This document shows positions 1 to 7,785 of a DNA stretch of 64,000 nt, piece after piece; positions within the stretch are counted from its first letter, which is position 1, and every line of letters starts with the position of its first letter. A program made the position numbers and the translations under genes. This DNA comes from Algoriphagus alkaliphilus (GTDB lineage: Bacteria; Bacteroidota; Bacteroidia; Cytophagales; Cyclobacteriaceae). The DNA lies in assembly GCF_900103735.1 (NCBI RefSeq), contig NZ_FMXE01000016.1, positions 1 to 64,000 of the forward strand, given 5' to 3'. The notes under the pieces were generated by a model, which was not told the DNA's origin, searched no databases, and saw only the letters and a list, made by a program, of their open reading frames with translations.

Positions 1-1350
1 GCTTTAAATGAGACTTTGTTGTTACGACACAATAAATCTCAGTGCAACATACAAAACTATCAGGTCATCCGATAATCAGTCAGTTACTTTCTTTTATTCC
101 TCGGGAGATTGTCGACCAAGCTTCGGACACTTTTCAATCAGACCGCTATTATAAGACCATGGACACTTGGAAACAGCTGGTGTTCATGCTTTATGGGGTA
201 GTTTCCAAAGTCCATTCGCTCAACAGCTTATGTAAGTGCCTGTTGTTTTTGGGGCAGAAACTTAGCTACCTAGGTATCACTACTCTTCCTGCGAGCAGTA
301 CCCTTTCGGATGCCAACCGCAAGCGTCCCAATGAGGTGTTCGGCTACATCTACTACCTACTTTTGGCCTATTATCGTTCGGAGATTTCGGACAGTTACCT
401 CAGCTTGCCCATCAACGGAGAGGTATCTCCCGATCGGATAAAACTGTTTGACTCCAGTACGGTTACCTTGTTTACCGATGTATTCAAAGGAGCGGGAAGG
501 AACCCCATGAACGGCAAGAAAAAGGGAGGGCTGAAGGTTCATGCCCTGCTTCCGCTGGACAATATGGTGCCTGAACTGATCTGGCTTACACCGGCCAGCA
601 GCAATGACAAAGATTTCCTCGGACAGCTGAAGGTAGAACAGGGAGCCATTTACGTGTTTGACAAGGGCTATGTGAACTATGCGGTTTATAAAAAATGGAC
701 AGAGATTGGTGCCTTTTACGTGACTAGGCTTAATGAAAATGCTACCTATGAAGTGGTCAGCCAAATCCGAACCGACATCCACGACTTCCTTTCCGGAGGC
801 ACTATTCTGGATCAGCTGGTTGAGCTAAAAACTGATCAGGGGCCAATGAAGGCTAGATTGGTCACTTACAAAGATCCATTGACAGGCAAAGTGTTCCGCT
901 TTCTAAGCAACCTGTTTGACTTTCAGTCCCACACGATTGTGTTATTGTACAAAAACCGCTGGGAGATCGAGCCGTTCTTTAAGCGGATCAAGCAAAACTT
1001 CGAACTGGGCTATTTTTTCTCGGACAGCCGGGAAGGGATCAAATCACAGGTATGGATGGTTTTGATTGCCAATCTGATATTCACGGTGATTCACAAGAGG
1101 ATCAAAGAAGCGGAGCAGTTCACCACCTTAGTGTCCATGGCAAGGGCTAACTTGATATCCTATGTCTGCTTCCAAACCATATTAAAAACCAACTACCTGG
1201 CAGCAGAAGAACGAAATCTGGAAATAGTGCAATTAGATATCTTTAAAAGTGAGCAGGAGAGTGTTTTGAGAAAGAAAGAAAAATCACCCTAAATAGCCTG
1301 TAAACGCCTTATTTTTCACCTTCAAAAATTTACTCGGATGACAGTAATTT
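1..1350 (+). mobile_element. IS4-family insertion sequence, left end not in the window
   Basis: The element is defined by its transposase gene at 42-1292. A candidate right end lies near 1329-1348, where the text read inwards on the minus strand begins ATTACTGTCATCCGAG. I found no matching inverted copy in the first 41 bases, so the left end is either cut off by the window edge or diverged. The element sits directly upstream of the PAS/LuxR gene at 1376, so its right end has replaced or now supplies that gene's promoter region. Element identity is firm from the transposase; the exact ends are a guess. Confidence 0.7.
42..1292 (+). CDS. IS4-family transposase (DUF4372 N-terminus)
   Basis: DDE transposase that cuts and pastes its own insertion sequence. 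The first 75 residues match the DUF4372 domain that precedes the RNase H-like core in one IS4 subgroup. The catalytic triad is visible: Asp137 in LFDSST, Asp207 in VFDKGY, and Glu310 within the IS4 signature Y-x2-R-x3-E-x6-K (Tyr303, Arg306, Glu310, Lys317). At 416 residues it is full length for the subgroup, with no internal stop or frameshift, so it may be active. Base composition is close to the chromosomal genes and more GC-rich than the next gene at 1376, which fits independent arrival. Confidence 0.93.
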   Translation: MQHTKLSGHPIISQLLSFIPREIVDQASDTFQSDRYYKTMDTWKQLVFMLYGVVSKVHSLNSLCKCLLFLGQKLSYLGITTLPASSTLSDANRKRPNEVFGYIYYLLLAYYRSEISDSYLSLPINGEVSPDRIKLFDSSTVTLFTDVFKGAGRNPMNGKKKGGLKVHALLPLDNMVPELIWLTPASSNDKDFLGQLKVEQGAIYVFDKGYVNYAVYKKWTEIGAFYVTRLNENATYEVVSQIRTDIHDFLSGGTILDQLVELKTDQGPMKARLVTYKDPLTGKVFRFLSNLFDFQSHTIVLLYKNRWEIEPFFKRIKQNFELGYFFSDSREGIKSQVWMVLIANLIFTVIHKRIKEAEQFTTLVSMARANLISYVCFQTILKTNYLAAEERNLEIVQLDIFKSEQESVLRKKEKSP

Positions 1351-1375
1351 TTTAACAGATAATAATTGATTTATT

Positions 1376-2119
1376 ATGAATTCTAACTTACTGGAATTTT
1401 TGAAAGACATTAAAGAGAAGGTTAATCAAGTTGATTATTTACCAGAGGATATTCAAAAATTTCAAACAATTCCAATTCTAAACACGCAGTGTATATATAT
1501 TTACGATTTCTCAAGAAATAAAATTGTTTATTGCAGAAATGCAAACGTTTTAGGATTTAATGATGAAGAGTTTTCCATAGAACATGCTAGCAATTATCAT
1601 CAAGATGATAAAACTTTAGTAAATACAGTGACTCAATCAGCCATTAAATACGGTATTGAAGATGATATGATAGATCACAATTGTTGTCTTGAACTGACTT
1701 TTCGGTTAAAAAGAAAGGATGGTACCTATGTACAAGTTTTAAAACAAACCACAGTCTATCATTTGGATGATAGCCATAGAATGTCGACGAATGTGACTAT
1801 TCTTAGTGATATCAGTTTTATTCAAACCCCTGGATATGTGAATTGGTCATTTAAATTGAATAATTTAAACAGTGATCACTTCGAAAACAAAATCTGCGGC
1901 GACATAAAAAATATTTTTTCAAATAAGGAATTGGAACTACTACCTTACTTTATAAAAGGAGTATCTAGCAAAAAAATAGCCGATCATTTTTTCATCAGTA
2001 AACTTACGGTTGACACACACAGAAGAAATATAAAAAGTAAATCTGGATGTAAAAACATGTATGATTTACTCACTTTTTCTAGCCGAAATAAGTTGATTTT
2101 AATCAATTCTCTTTTTTAA
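1376..2119 (+). CDS. PAS-like sensor domain with LuxR-type HTH, transcriptional regulator
   Basis: Single-chain DNA-binding regulator of 247 residues. Residues about 33-140 look like a PAS/PAC sensor fold; residues about 180-240 are a LuxR/GerE helix-turn-helix containing the S-x-K-T-V-D-T-H-R-x-N-I type recognition helix (here KLTVDTHRRNI). There is no receiver domain, so control is probably by a small ligand or redox state rather than phosphorylation. The gene is visibly more AT-rich than the housekeeping genes to its right and lies between two insertion sequences, which suggests transfer. An IS4 element ends about 30 bp before the ATG. A candidate terminator follows at 2170-2217. The target genes are unknown. 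Confidence 0.75.
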   Translation: MNSNLLEFLKDIKEKVNQVDYLPEDIQKFQTIPILNTQCIYIYDFSRNKIVYCRNANVLGFNDEEFSIEHASNYHQDDKTLVNTVTQSAIKYGIEDDMIDHNCCLELTFRLKRKDGTYVQVLKQTTVYHLDDSHRMSTNVTILSDISFIQTPGYVNWSFKLNNLNSDHFENKICGDIKNIFSNKELELLPYFIKGVSSKKIADHFFISKLTVDTHRRNIKSKSGCKNMYDLLTFSSRNKLILINSLF

Positions 2120-2611
2120 TAAAACAATTTTGGCTGTGCCAGAATATTTCCAATTACCAAACTTAATTAGGGCTTATTGGAAAATCCCTCCGGAATTGCG
2201 GTATAAGCTCTTTTTTTGCGTTTATTCTTTAATCTGTCAAACATGTAAGTAATTCTCCTTTTTTCTGCTGATTTCACACCATGAATACTTTAAAATCCTG
2301 ACATATCTACTTTTAACGATTAGTCAGGTATGGTTTTTCAAACTTCCGAACAATTGTTAAGAAGTAAGTGGTACCTGAGAGGATGACGAAAACTCAGGTA
2401 TAGAAAATCACCTTGCAGTAAATATTGCAATTAGAGAGTGATTTGGAGGTGTTTATAATACTTCCCATTGGTTGAACCAAAGAATAGGTTTGCTAAGTTA
2501 AGTTTTATATGATCAAGGATTGGCTTTTGGTTGAGGTAGGAAAAGTTATTCTGGAATTTTTCGGCCCCTTCAAAGGCCTGGAAAAATTATGGAAATAACT
2601 TTTTCGTAACC
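2120..2611. other. Non-coding gap with dyad symmetries
   Basis: About 490 bases without a believable gene. It begins with the presumed terminator of the LuxR gene. It then holds two related dyads: CCTGAC...GTCAGG (2297-2328) and a perfect 8-bp inverted repeat TACCTGAG / CTCAGGTA (2372-2379 and 2393-2400). Both end in TCAGGTAT. Beyond these I see nothing I can name before the IS3 element. Confidence 0.5.
2170..2217 (+). terminator. Candidate intrinsic terminator of the LuxR gene
   Basis: An 8-bp stem, GGGCTTAT (2170-2177) pairing with ATAAGCTC (2203-2210) including one G-U pair, is followed at once by seven T residues. The loop is long at about 25 nt and partly self-complementary, which lowers certainty. 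Confidence 0.5.
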
Positions 2612-3831
2612 ACTCCTGTTGAGACCATTCAATGTTTCGGCACTAGGCAGCCTGTTTAACAGGTTTTTTTTCATAGCGATCATTGGGCTTTTGTTCGGTA
2701 GTATGGTGGGTTTTCTGGTTGTAATAGTCCATGTGTGCTTTAATGCCATCGGCTAATTCAAACCCATCTTTGCATGGATTAAGGTAGATGTAATCATACT
2801 TGATGGATTTCCAGAATCGCTCGATCCAGACATTGTCCAAAGCTCTTCCTTTGCCATCCATGGAGATCTCAATCTCTTGGCTCTGAAGGTAGTCAATCCA
2901 GCGTGCTGAGGTGTATTGTGAGCCTTGATCCGAATTGATGATTTCAGGCTTTCCATAGCGAAGTATTGCCTCTTGCACCACCTGAAGGCACCAAGCCGCA
3001 TCCTGACTGTTGGAAAGACCCCAAGCAAGAATTTTTCTGCTATAGACATCCATGACCGCAGTCAGGTACATAAATCCCTTGGCCATCGGCACATAGGTAA
3101 TGTCTGTAACCCAGACTTGATTGGCTCGATCAATCTTCAAGTTTCGCAGCAGATAAGGCCGAATGTATTCCCGTAATCCTGCTTTGGTTAGATTTTTCCT
3201 TCGATACAGCGTCTGTCTGCCCATCACTTTGAAAAGCCTCCGGATTCGTTTGTGGCCCACAACAAAGCCCAGAGCAGTAAGCCAATACACCATCGAGTTC
3301 ACCCCTTCGGTGGGATGATTTATCAGATGCTTGTCCATGAGCAACATCATTTCCAGATTTTCAGCTTTCTCCTCTTTTGGTTTGTAGTACAAATTGCTTC
3401 TGGAGACACCCAGCACACTGCATTGCGCTCGAATAGATAAGGTACCTGAATGAGGTTCGATCAGGTTGATGCGCCCTTTCATATCCCCAGTTTCTTGCAA
3501 CTTTTTTTTAAAAACTCGTTCTCGACTTTTAAGTTTGCCGATCTGAGCGTATAGCTCGTCCACATCTGGGCCTTGTTCTTCTTCATTTTTCATGCCTTTT
3601 TCAAAAACACTGGACATGTTTTCAAGAAATTCGCCTTTCCATTTGGAGATGATTACAGGACTCAGCTCAAACTTGAGCCCAAGCTCTGCTAGGGTTTGTT
3701 GATTCTTGACTGCTTCTAAGGCTACTTTTGCCTTGAATTCGGGAGTGAATTTTCGTCGTGTTTGCTTCTTCATTTCAGAGTTAAGTTAGGATGTTTTTTT
3801 AACCTAACCTCTGGTCTGAATTTTGGGGAGT
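2612..3831 (-). mobile_element. IS3-family insertion sequence (IS150/IS407-like)
   Basis: About 1.2 kb, defined by the intact transposase on the minus strand. Candidate ends share ACTCC followed a few bases later by TTSAGACCA: ACTCCTGTTGAGACCA reading inwards from 2612 on the plus strand, and ACTCCCC...TTCAGACCA reading inwards from about 3831 on the minus strand. The alignment needs a small gap and I cannot see a clear target duplication, so the boundaries are approximate. The element lies about 70 bp from the tRNA fragment at 3902. Confidence 0.7.
2643..3773 (-). CDS. IS3-family transposase, OrfA and OrfB in one reading frame
   Basis: 376-residue transposase. Residues 1-90 are OrfA-like: an HTH (about residues 20-50) and a short coiled coil. 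Residues 125-376 are OrfB, with an HTH_21 region and an rve integrase core bearing Asp224 (VTDITY), Asp282 (NSDQGS) and Glu318 (WIERFW), giving the DD(35)E spacing of the family. Most IS3 elements make this protein by -1 frameshifting between orfA and orfB. Here the join (residues 85-100) is read through in frame, next to an eight-A run on the coding strand. This could be an old indel that fused the frames or a natural single-frame lineage. No stop or missing catalytic residue is visible. Confidence 0.92.
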   Translation of the reverse strand: MKKQTRRKFTPEFKAKVALEAVKNQQTLAELGLKFELSPVIISKWKGEFLENMSSVFEKGMKNEEEQGPDVDELYAQIGKLKSRERVFKKKLQETGDMKGRINLIEPHSGTLSIRAQCSVLGVSRSNLYYKPKEEKAENLEMMLLMDKHLINHPTEGVNSMVYWLTALGFVVGHKRIRRLFKVMGRQTLYRRKNLTKAGLREYIRPYLLRNLKIDRANQVWVTDITYVPMAKGFMYLTAVMDVYSRKILAWGLSNSQDAAWCLQVVQEAILRYGKPEIINSDQGSQYTSARWIDYLQSQEIEISMDGKGRALDNVWIERFWKSIKYDYIYLNPCKDGFELADGIKAHMDYYNQKTHHTTEQKPNDRYEKKPVKQAA

Positions 3832-3901
3832 ATTATAGTTTTACTGCAATATAAATTTGTAACATATTGATAATCAATATATAAAAACTAGGTCTAATAA
3901 C

Positions 3902-3951
3902 AAGCGTTTCCTAAACGCTAGATCCAAGTTCGATTCCTAGGTAGGCAACCA
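3902..3951 (+). pseudogene. 3' fragment of tRNA-Arg(CCU); candidate att site
   Basis: The anticodon arm is complete: AGCGT (3903-3907), loop TTCCTAA with anticodon CCT at 3910-3912, and ACGCT (3915-3919). A T-loop TTCGATT (3929-3935) and an acceptor 3' strand ending in CCA at 3949-3951 follow. The T stem has two mismatched pairs. No D arm or TGCCTAC acceptor 5' strand precedes it; the expected 5' end near 3876 is AT-rich sequence. It is therefore not a working tRNA. Tyrosine-recombinase elements that enter at tRNA 3' ends leave such a displaced 3' piece at their distal end, and the orientation puts the element on the left side, where the insertion sequences are. Confidence 0.7.
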
Positions 3952-3956
3952 TAAAT

Positions 3957-3986
3957 TAAAAAAGCCACCCGTTCGAGCAGCTTTCT
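3957..3986 (-). terminator. Intrinsic terminator of fumC
   Basis: Read on the minus strand: AAAGC-TGCTC-GAAC-GGGTG-GCTTT, a 10-bp stem with G-U pairs and a tetraloop, followed by six T residues. It lies 25 bp past the fumC stop codon. Confidence 0.8.
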
Positions 3987-4009
3987 TGATTTACAGATAC
4001 TTCAAAAAC

Positions 4010-5410
4010 TTACTTCAATCCCCCGATCATCTCCTCAGGCTTAACCCACTCGTCGAATTGCGCTGAGGTAAGTAAGTTTAAAGCTATTGCTGCTTCTCTT
4101 AGGCTTGTTCCTTCTTTGTGCGCTTTCTTGGCAATTGCAGCGGCGTTTTCGTAGCCAATATATGGATTCAGCGAAGTCACCAGCATCAGGGAATTCTCCA
4201 AATGACGCTGGATCATGGCCATATTTGGCTCAATGCCAATGGCACAGTTGTCATTGAAGGACACGCAAGCATCTCCAATCAGTCTTGCTGACTGCAAGAA
4301 ATTCGCTGCAATTAATGGTTTGAACACGTTCAGTTCGAAGTGGCCTAGCGATCCACCGATGGAAATGGCTACGTCATTTCCCATCACCTGAGCAGCTACC
4401 ATCGTGATTGCCTCCACTTGTGTAGGATTGACTTTGCCCGGCATGATGGAGGATCCCGGTTCGTTTTCAGGAATCAGGATTTCACCGATTCCTGATCTTG
4501 GGCCTGATGAAAGCATCCGAATGTCATTGGCTATTTTCATAAGAGAAACAGCCACTTGCTTCAATGCCCCATGCGCTTCCACCATTCCATCATGAGCCGC
4601 TAGTGCTTCAAACTTGTTTGGCGCAGTGACAAAGGGAAGACCGGAAAGTTCCGCTATTTTTTTTGCGACCAACTCAGAATAACCCTGTGGAGTATTCAAG
4701 CCGGTACCCACTGCCGTTCCGCCCAATGCCAGCTCGGAAAGGTGTGAAAGCGTATTTTTCAATGCCCTCAATCCATGGTCCAACTGGGCCACGTACCCGC
4801 TGAACTCCTGTCCCAAAGTAAGTGGAGTGGCATCCATAAAGTGGGTACGCCCGATTTTTACAACTCCTCTAAAAGCTTCTGACTTTTCAGCCAGGGTATC
4901 TCTCAATTTTTGCACTCCGGGAATGGTATTTTCTACTACCATCTGATAGGCTGCGATATGCATCGCCGTCGGATACGTGTCATTTGAGGATTGAGACTTG
5001 TTGACGTCATCGTTTGGGTGAATTTTCTTTTTGGCATCTTCCAGAGAACCTCCCAAAAGCACATGGGCACGATAGGCGATCACTTCGTTTGAGTTCATAT
5101 TGGACTGTGTACCGGAACCGGTCTGCCACACCACCAAAGGGAATTGCTCGTCATGCTGCCCGGTAAGGATCTCGTCACAAACCTTGCCGATAATGTCCGC
5201 CTTATCCTGTTCCAAAACACCCAATTCGGCATTGGTCAAAGCCGCTGCTTTTTTCAAGAGAGCAAATGCTCGGATAATCTCAATCGGCATGCGGTTTTTC
5301 TCGCCTCCGATTTTAAAGTTGTTGATGGAACGTTGGGTCTGAGCTCCCCAATATTTGTCAGCAGGAACCTCTACTGGCCCCATGGTGTCTTTTTCGATTC
5401 GGATAGACAT
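4010..5410 (-). CDS. fumC: Class II fumarate hydratase
   Basis: Interconverts fumarate and L-malate in the TCA cycle, as a cytoplasmic homotetramer without an iron-sulfur cluster. The fumarase/aspartase signature [11 protein letters not shown] is present, as is the N-terminal [24 protein letters not shown] block found in class II enzymes. I placed the start at the ATG at 5410 (MSIRIEKD); the frame is open nine codons further, but that extension has no family match and overlaps the probable promoter leader. Length is then 466 residues, normal for FumC. A perfect TACCTTTG -7 box lies at 5442-5449 and a terminator at 3957-3986, so it is probably transcribed alone. Confidence 0.97.
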   Translation of the reverse strand: MSIRIEKDTMGPVEVPADKYWGAQTQRSINNFKIGGEKNRMPIEIIRAFALLKKAAALTNAELGVLEQDKADIIGKVCDEILTGQHDEQFPLVVWQTGSGTQSNMNSNEVIAYRAHVLLGGSLEDAKKKIHPNDDVNKSQSSNDTYPTAMHIAAYQMVVENTIPGVQKLRDTLAEKSEAFRGVVKIGRTHFMDATPLTLGQEFSGYVAQLDHGLRALKNTLSHLSELALGGTAVGTGLNTPQGYSELVAKKIAELSGLPFVTAPNKFEALAAHDGMVEAHGALKQVAVSLMKIANDIRMLSSGPRSGIGEILIPENEPGSSIMPGKVNPTQVEAITMVAAQVMGNDVAISIGGSLGHFELNVFKPLIAANFLQSARLIGDACVSFNDNCAIGIEPNMAMIQRHLENSLMLVTSLNPYIGYENAAAIAKKAHKEGTSLREAAIALNLLTSAQFDEWVKPEEMIGGLK

Positions 5411-5441
5411 ATTTTTGGTATATGGGTTTGAATACAAAGCG

Positions 5442-5449
5442 CAAAGGTA
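5442..5449 (-). promoter_or_regulatory. Candidate -7 promoter box (TACCTTTG) for fumC
   Basis: Exact match to the Bacteroidota primary sigma consensus TAnnTTTG, 31 bp before the chosen ATG. No clear TTG -33 box at the expected spacing. Confidence 0.55.
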
Positions 5450-5485
5450 GGGACTGAAGGTCTTTTAGCCTAAAAAGTGCGATGG

Positions 5486-5977
5486 TTAATCCTTTCCCTT
5501 CATCTCAAAATTAATTAACTCATGGAATACTTCCCGTGAGGCTTTTACTTGCCTGTGAAAAAAGAACATGCCAAGCACGTAATTGAAAACAGCCAATCCC
5601 AGGCAAATGAATCCATAGGTTTGATTACCTATCGCTGCAATATAGAAGACCGTGAAAGCCAGCAAAATCAGACTCCAAAAAGCCAGAAAAAAAATTGCAC
5701 CCGGAAAGAGCCTATATCTGATGAAAATGATACTTCCCCTTGGGGTAGACTCCACTTCTCCGGTGATTAGCGGCAGAAAAGTATCTCCTCTGTCAATCAC
5801 TTTGGAAATTCTGAATCCTTCCTGACCGATCATTCCATTGAATTTGATTTTGGGGTCCGACATCGTGCGGGCATCCAGATAGTTTACCTCGCGGGTCACA
5901 CGAATCAGGTGCCCCAAAATTTCCTTCTTGGAAAGGGCACTAACTAATGTTTCGCTATGGTGTGGCAATAGAGTCAA
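5486..5977 (-). CDS. Hypothetical protein with two membrane segments
   Basis: 163 residues of unrecognised family. The first ~85 residues are soluble with a beta-rich character. Two hydrophobic helices follow at about residues 92-113 and 122-139, then a short charged C-terminal tail. The stop codon of ridA upstream is only 6 bp away, so the two genes are very likely co-transcribed. Function unknown. Confidence 0.7.
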   Translation of the reverse strand: MTLLPHHSETLVSALSKKEILGHLIRVTREVNYLDARTMSDPKIKFNGMIGQEGFRISKVIDRGDTFLPLITGEVESTPRGSIIFIRYRLFPGAIFFLAFWSLILLAFTVFYIAAIGNQTYGFICLGLAVFNYVLGMFFFHRQVKASREVFHELINFEMKGKD

Positions 5978-5983
5978 AACAAG

Positions 5984-6364
5984 CTATTTGACGGCAATAC
6001 AGGAAATTTCCACATTCACATTTTTAGGAAGCTTACTTACCTCAACTGTTTCCCGTGCCGGAGGGTTTAATTTAAAATACTGACCATAGGCTTCATTGAT
6101 GGTGCCAAACTGTCCCATTTCTCGAATAAAAATGCTGCACTTCACCACATCTGAAAAAGAAAAGCCCGCAGTGCGGAGGACTGCCTCCATGTTCTTCATT
6201 ACTGCATGCGTCTCCTCCGTAATATTTTCGTTGATTAGCTCACCGGTGTCCGGATCTAATGCAATCTGCCCTGAGATGTAAAGGGTGTTTCCTGCCAAAA
6301 CGGCCTGTGAATAAGGACCGATCGGTGCGGGAGCTTCTGAGGTAAAGATTATTTGGTTGGGCAT
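5984..6364 (-). CDS. ridA: RidA family reactive-intermediate deaminase
   Basis: 126 residues, the full length of the YjgF/YER057c/UK114 family. RidA hydrolyses reactive enamines/imines released by PLP enzymes such as threonine dehydratase. The family's conserved blocks are visible: APAPIGPYSQA near the N-terminus, YISGQIALDP, and the C-terminal PPARETVEV block containing the arginine that binds the substrate carboxylate, followed by VEISCIA with the conserved glutamate. It is the first gene of a probable two-gene operon. A satellite-like tract lies just upstream (6383-6545). Confidence 0.93.
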   Translation of the reverse strand: MPNQIIFTSEAPAPIGPYSQAVLAGNTLYISGQIALDPDTGELINENITEETHAVMKNMEAVLRTAGFSFSDVVKCSIFIREMGQFGTINEAYGQYFKLNPPARETVEVSKLPKNVNVEISCIAVK

Positions 6365-6382
6365 GGTGGGTGTGTGGTGAGT

Positions 6383-6545
6383 TGTTATTGGTTATTGGTT
6401 ATTGGTAACTGGTAATTGATCATTGGTCATTGATTATTGATCATTGGTTAATTGTGAGTAGTAATTCGTTATTAGTTATTAGTTATTTGACCTTGATAAA
6501 TTTGGCAATTGATAATTGGAAATTGATCATTGATAATCGGTTATT
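6383..6545. repeat. Satellite-like ATTGRT/TTATTGG tract
   Basis: About 160 bp made almost entirely of degenerate copies of a 6-11 base word: GTTATTGGTTATTGG, AATTGATCATTGG, GATTATTGATCATTGG, AATTGATAATTGG and similar. Unit length varies, so it is not a clean tandem repeat. A different word series (ACTGAGACTGAATACTGATC) follows to about 6610. It fills the space between mazG and ridA. Confidence 0.75.
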
Positions 6546-6622
6546 TCAGCATTCTGACTTACTTCTGCCAACTGAGACTGAATACTGATCACTATTTTCT
6601 GCGGCTGCAAACTGACCAACGC

Positions 6623-7423
6623 CTACTTCATTTTGGCTTCATTCCAATAGACATCCATTTCAGCCAAGGTCATCTCACTTAGATTTTTGCCGCTTTGTTT
6701 GGCTGAATTTTCAAGATATTGAAAACGCTTGATAAATTTTAAATTAGTCCGCTCAAGAGCCTCTTCAGGATCAATCTCGATGAATCTCGCATAGTTTATA
6801 AGGGAAAAGAGCAAATCCCCAAATTCAGCAGTCGCCCTTTCTTTATCTATTACCTTTTCATCGACAGCATTAAATTCTTCTTTGAATTCCTGCATTTCTT
6901 CCTCCACTTTTCCCCATACCTGCTGTTTTTCTTCCCAATCAAAACCAACACCACGTGCTTTTTCCTGAATTCTCATGGCTTTGATCAAAGCAGGCAATGA
7001 CTTGGGTACGCCTCCTAAAACTGAGACATTTCCCTTTTCTTTCAACTTGATTTTCTCCCAATTTTGACTGACTGTATCTGCATCGGTGGCAATGGTATTG
7101 CCATAAATATGTGGATGGCGTCGGATTAATTTTTCGCAGAGGGAATGGGTCAAAGTCGCTATATCAAAATTACCCTCCTCGGAGCCTATCTTGGCGTAGA
7201 ATACGATGTGGAGTAAAATATCTCCAAGTTCTTTTTTTATTTCTTCCGGATTTCCTTCCAAAATCGCATCCGAAAGCTCAAAAGTTTCCTCGATCGTTAA
7301 ATGCCTCAGGCTCTCTGTAGTCTGCTTTTTGTCCCATGGACATTGCGCTCGTAGCTCATCCATGATGGTCAATAAACGATCTAAAGCGGCGAGTTGCTCG
7401 GCTCGGGTACTCAATTTTGACAT
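6623..7423 (-). CDS. mazG: MazG nucleoside triphosphate pyrophosphohydrolase
   Basis: Hydrolyses (d)NTPs to NMPs and pyrophosphate, cleaning damaged nucleotides and, in E. coli, lowering ppGpp. 266 residues, the size of the two-domain bacterial MazG. The N-terminal half carries the metal-binding block (CPWDKKQT, then EETFEL and GDILLHIVF); the C-terminal half repeats the alpha-helical fold with EFGDLLFSLINYARF. The ATG at 7423 gives MSKLSTR, a normal N-terminus. It is divergent from the small membrane protein gene at 7496. Confidence 0.95.
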   Translation of the reverse strand: MSKLSTRAEQLAALDRLLTIMDELRAQCPWDKKQTTESLRHLTIEETFELSDAILEGNPEEIKKELGDILLHIVFYAKIGSEEGNFDIATLTHSLCEKLIRRHPHIYGNTIATDADTVSQNWEKIKLKEKGNVSVLGGVPKSLPALIKAMRIQEKARGVGFDWEEKQQVWGKVEEEMQEFKEEFNAVDEKVIDKERATAEFGDLLFSLINYARFIEIDPEEALERTNLKFIKRFQYLENSAKQSGKNLSEMTLAEMDVYWNEAKMK

Positions 7424-7471
7424 GACTTGGGAAACTAAGAGGGAATTGTGAACGTTTTCGAAGTAAAGCTT

Positions 7472-7479
7472 TAAATTTG
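7472..7479 (+). promoter_or_regulatory. Candidate -7 promoter box (TAAATTTG)
   Basis: Exact TAnnTTTG match 16 bp before the ATG at 7496, giving a leader of only about 10 nt. Confidence 0.5.
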
Positions 7480-7495
7480 CGCAAATTTCTCCGTT

Positions 7496-7726
7496 ATGAC
7501 AACAGTATTCATTACCGTAGGTTTCGTGGCATTATTCTTCATCCTGATGTCAGTGAGGCTCATATTCCTTAAAAACGGTGAATTCAAGGGTACTTGTGCA
7601 TCCCAAAGTCCTTTTCTCAATAAAGAAGGAGCTACTTGCGGGTATTGCGGAAAAACCATGGATTCCACTACCGCTTGCGGCAACCCCGACAATGAGGTGG
7701 ACAAGGTGATGGCAAAATTCAAATAA
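7496..7726 (+). CDS. Small membrane protein with four cysteines, NqrM-like
   Basis: 76 residues: one N-terminal membrane helix (about residues 3-25), then a short soluble tail with Cys residues in KGTC, CGYC and ACGN contexts. The layout (one helix, then K-x-x-x-G-T-C and a CxxC) resembles NqrM/DUF539, the small factor needed for iron delivery during assembly of the Na+-pumping NADH:quinone reductase. No nqr genes are in this window. The resemblance is by eye and is moderate; it could be another small metal-binding membrane protein. A near-perfect promoter box sits just upstream. Confidence 0.6.
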   Translation: MTTVFITVGFVALFFILMSVRLIFLKNGEFKGTCASQSPFLNKEGATCGYCGKTMDSTTACGNPDNEVDKVMAKFK

Positions 7727-7785
7727 AATCAGATCCTGTCTGAGACAGGATATTTTAGATATTCACTTTTACTAAATCAACTTAC

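Noticed and set aside
357..782. Open frame of 141 residues on the minus strand within the IS4 transposase
   Set aside because: It is the antisense of a well-supported transposase, has no family match or ribosome site, and its codon pattern fits a shadow frame.
3876..3951. A complete tRNA-Arg gene
   Set aside because: The 5' acceptor strand TGCCTAC and D arm are missing, and the T stem has two mismatches; only the 3' fragment is kept.
6383..6545. CRISPR array
   Set aside because: Units are 6-11 bases, unevenly spaced and degenerate, with no constant repeat-spacer pattern and no cas gene.
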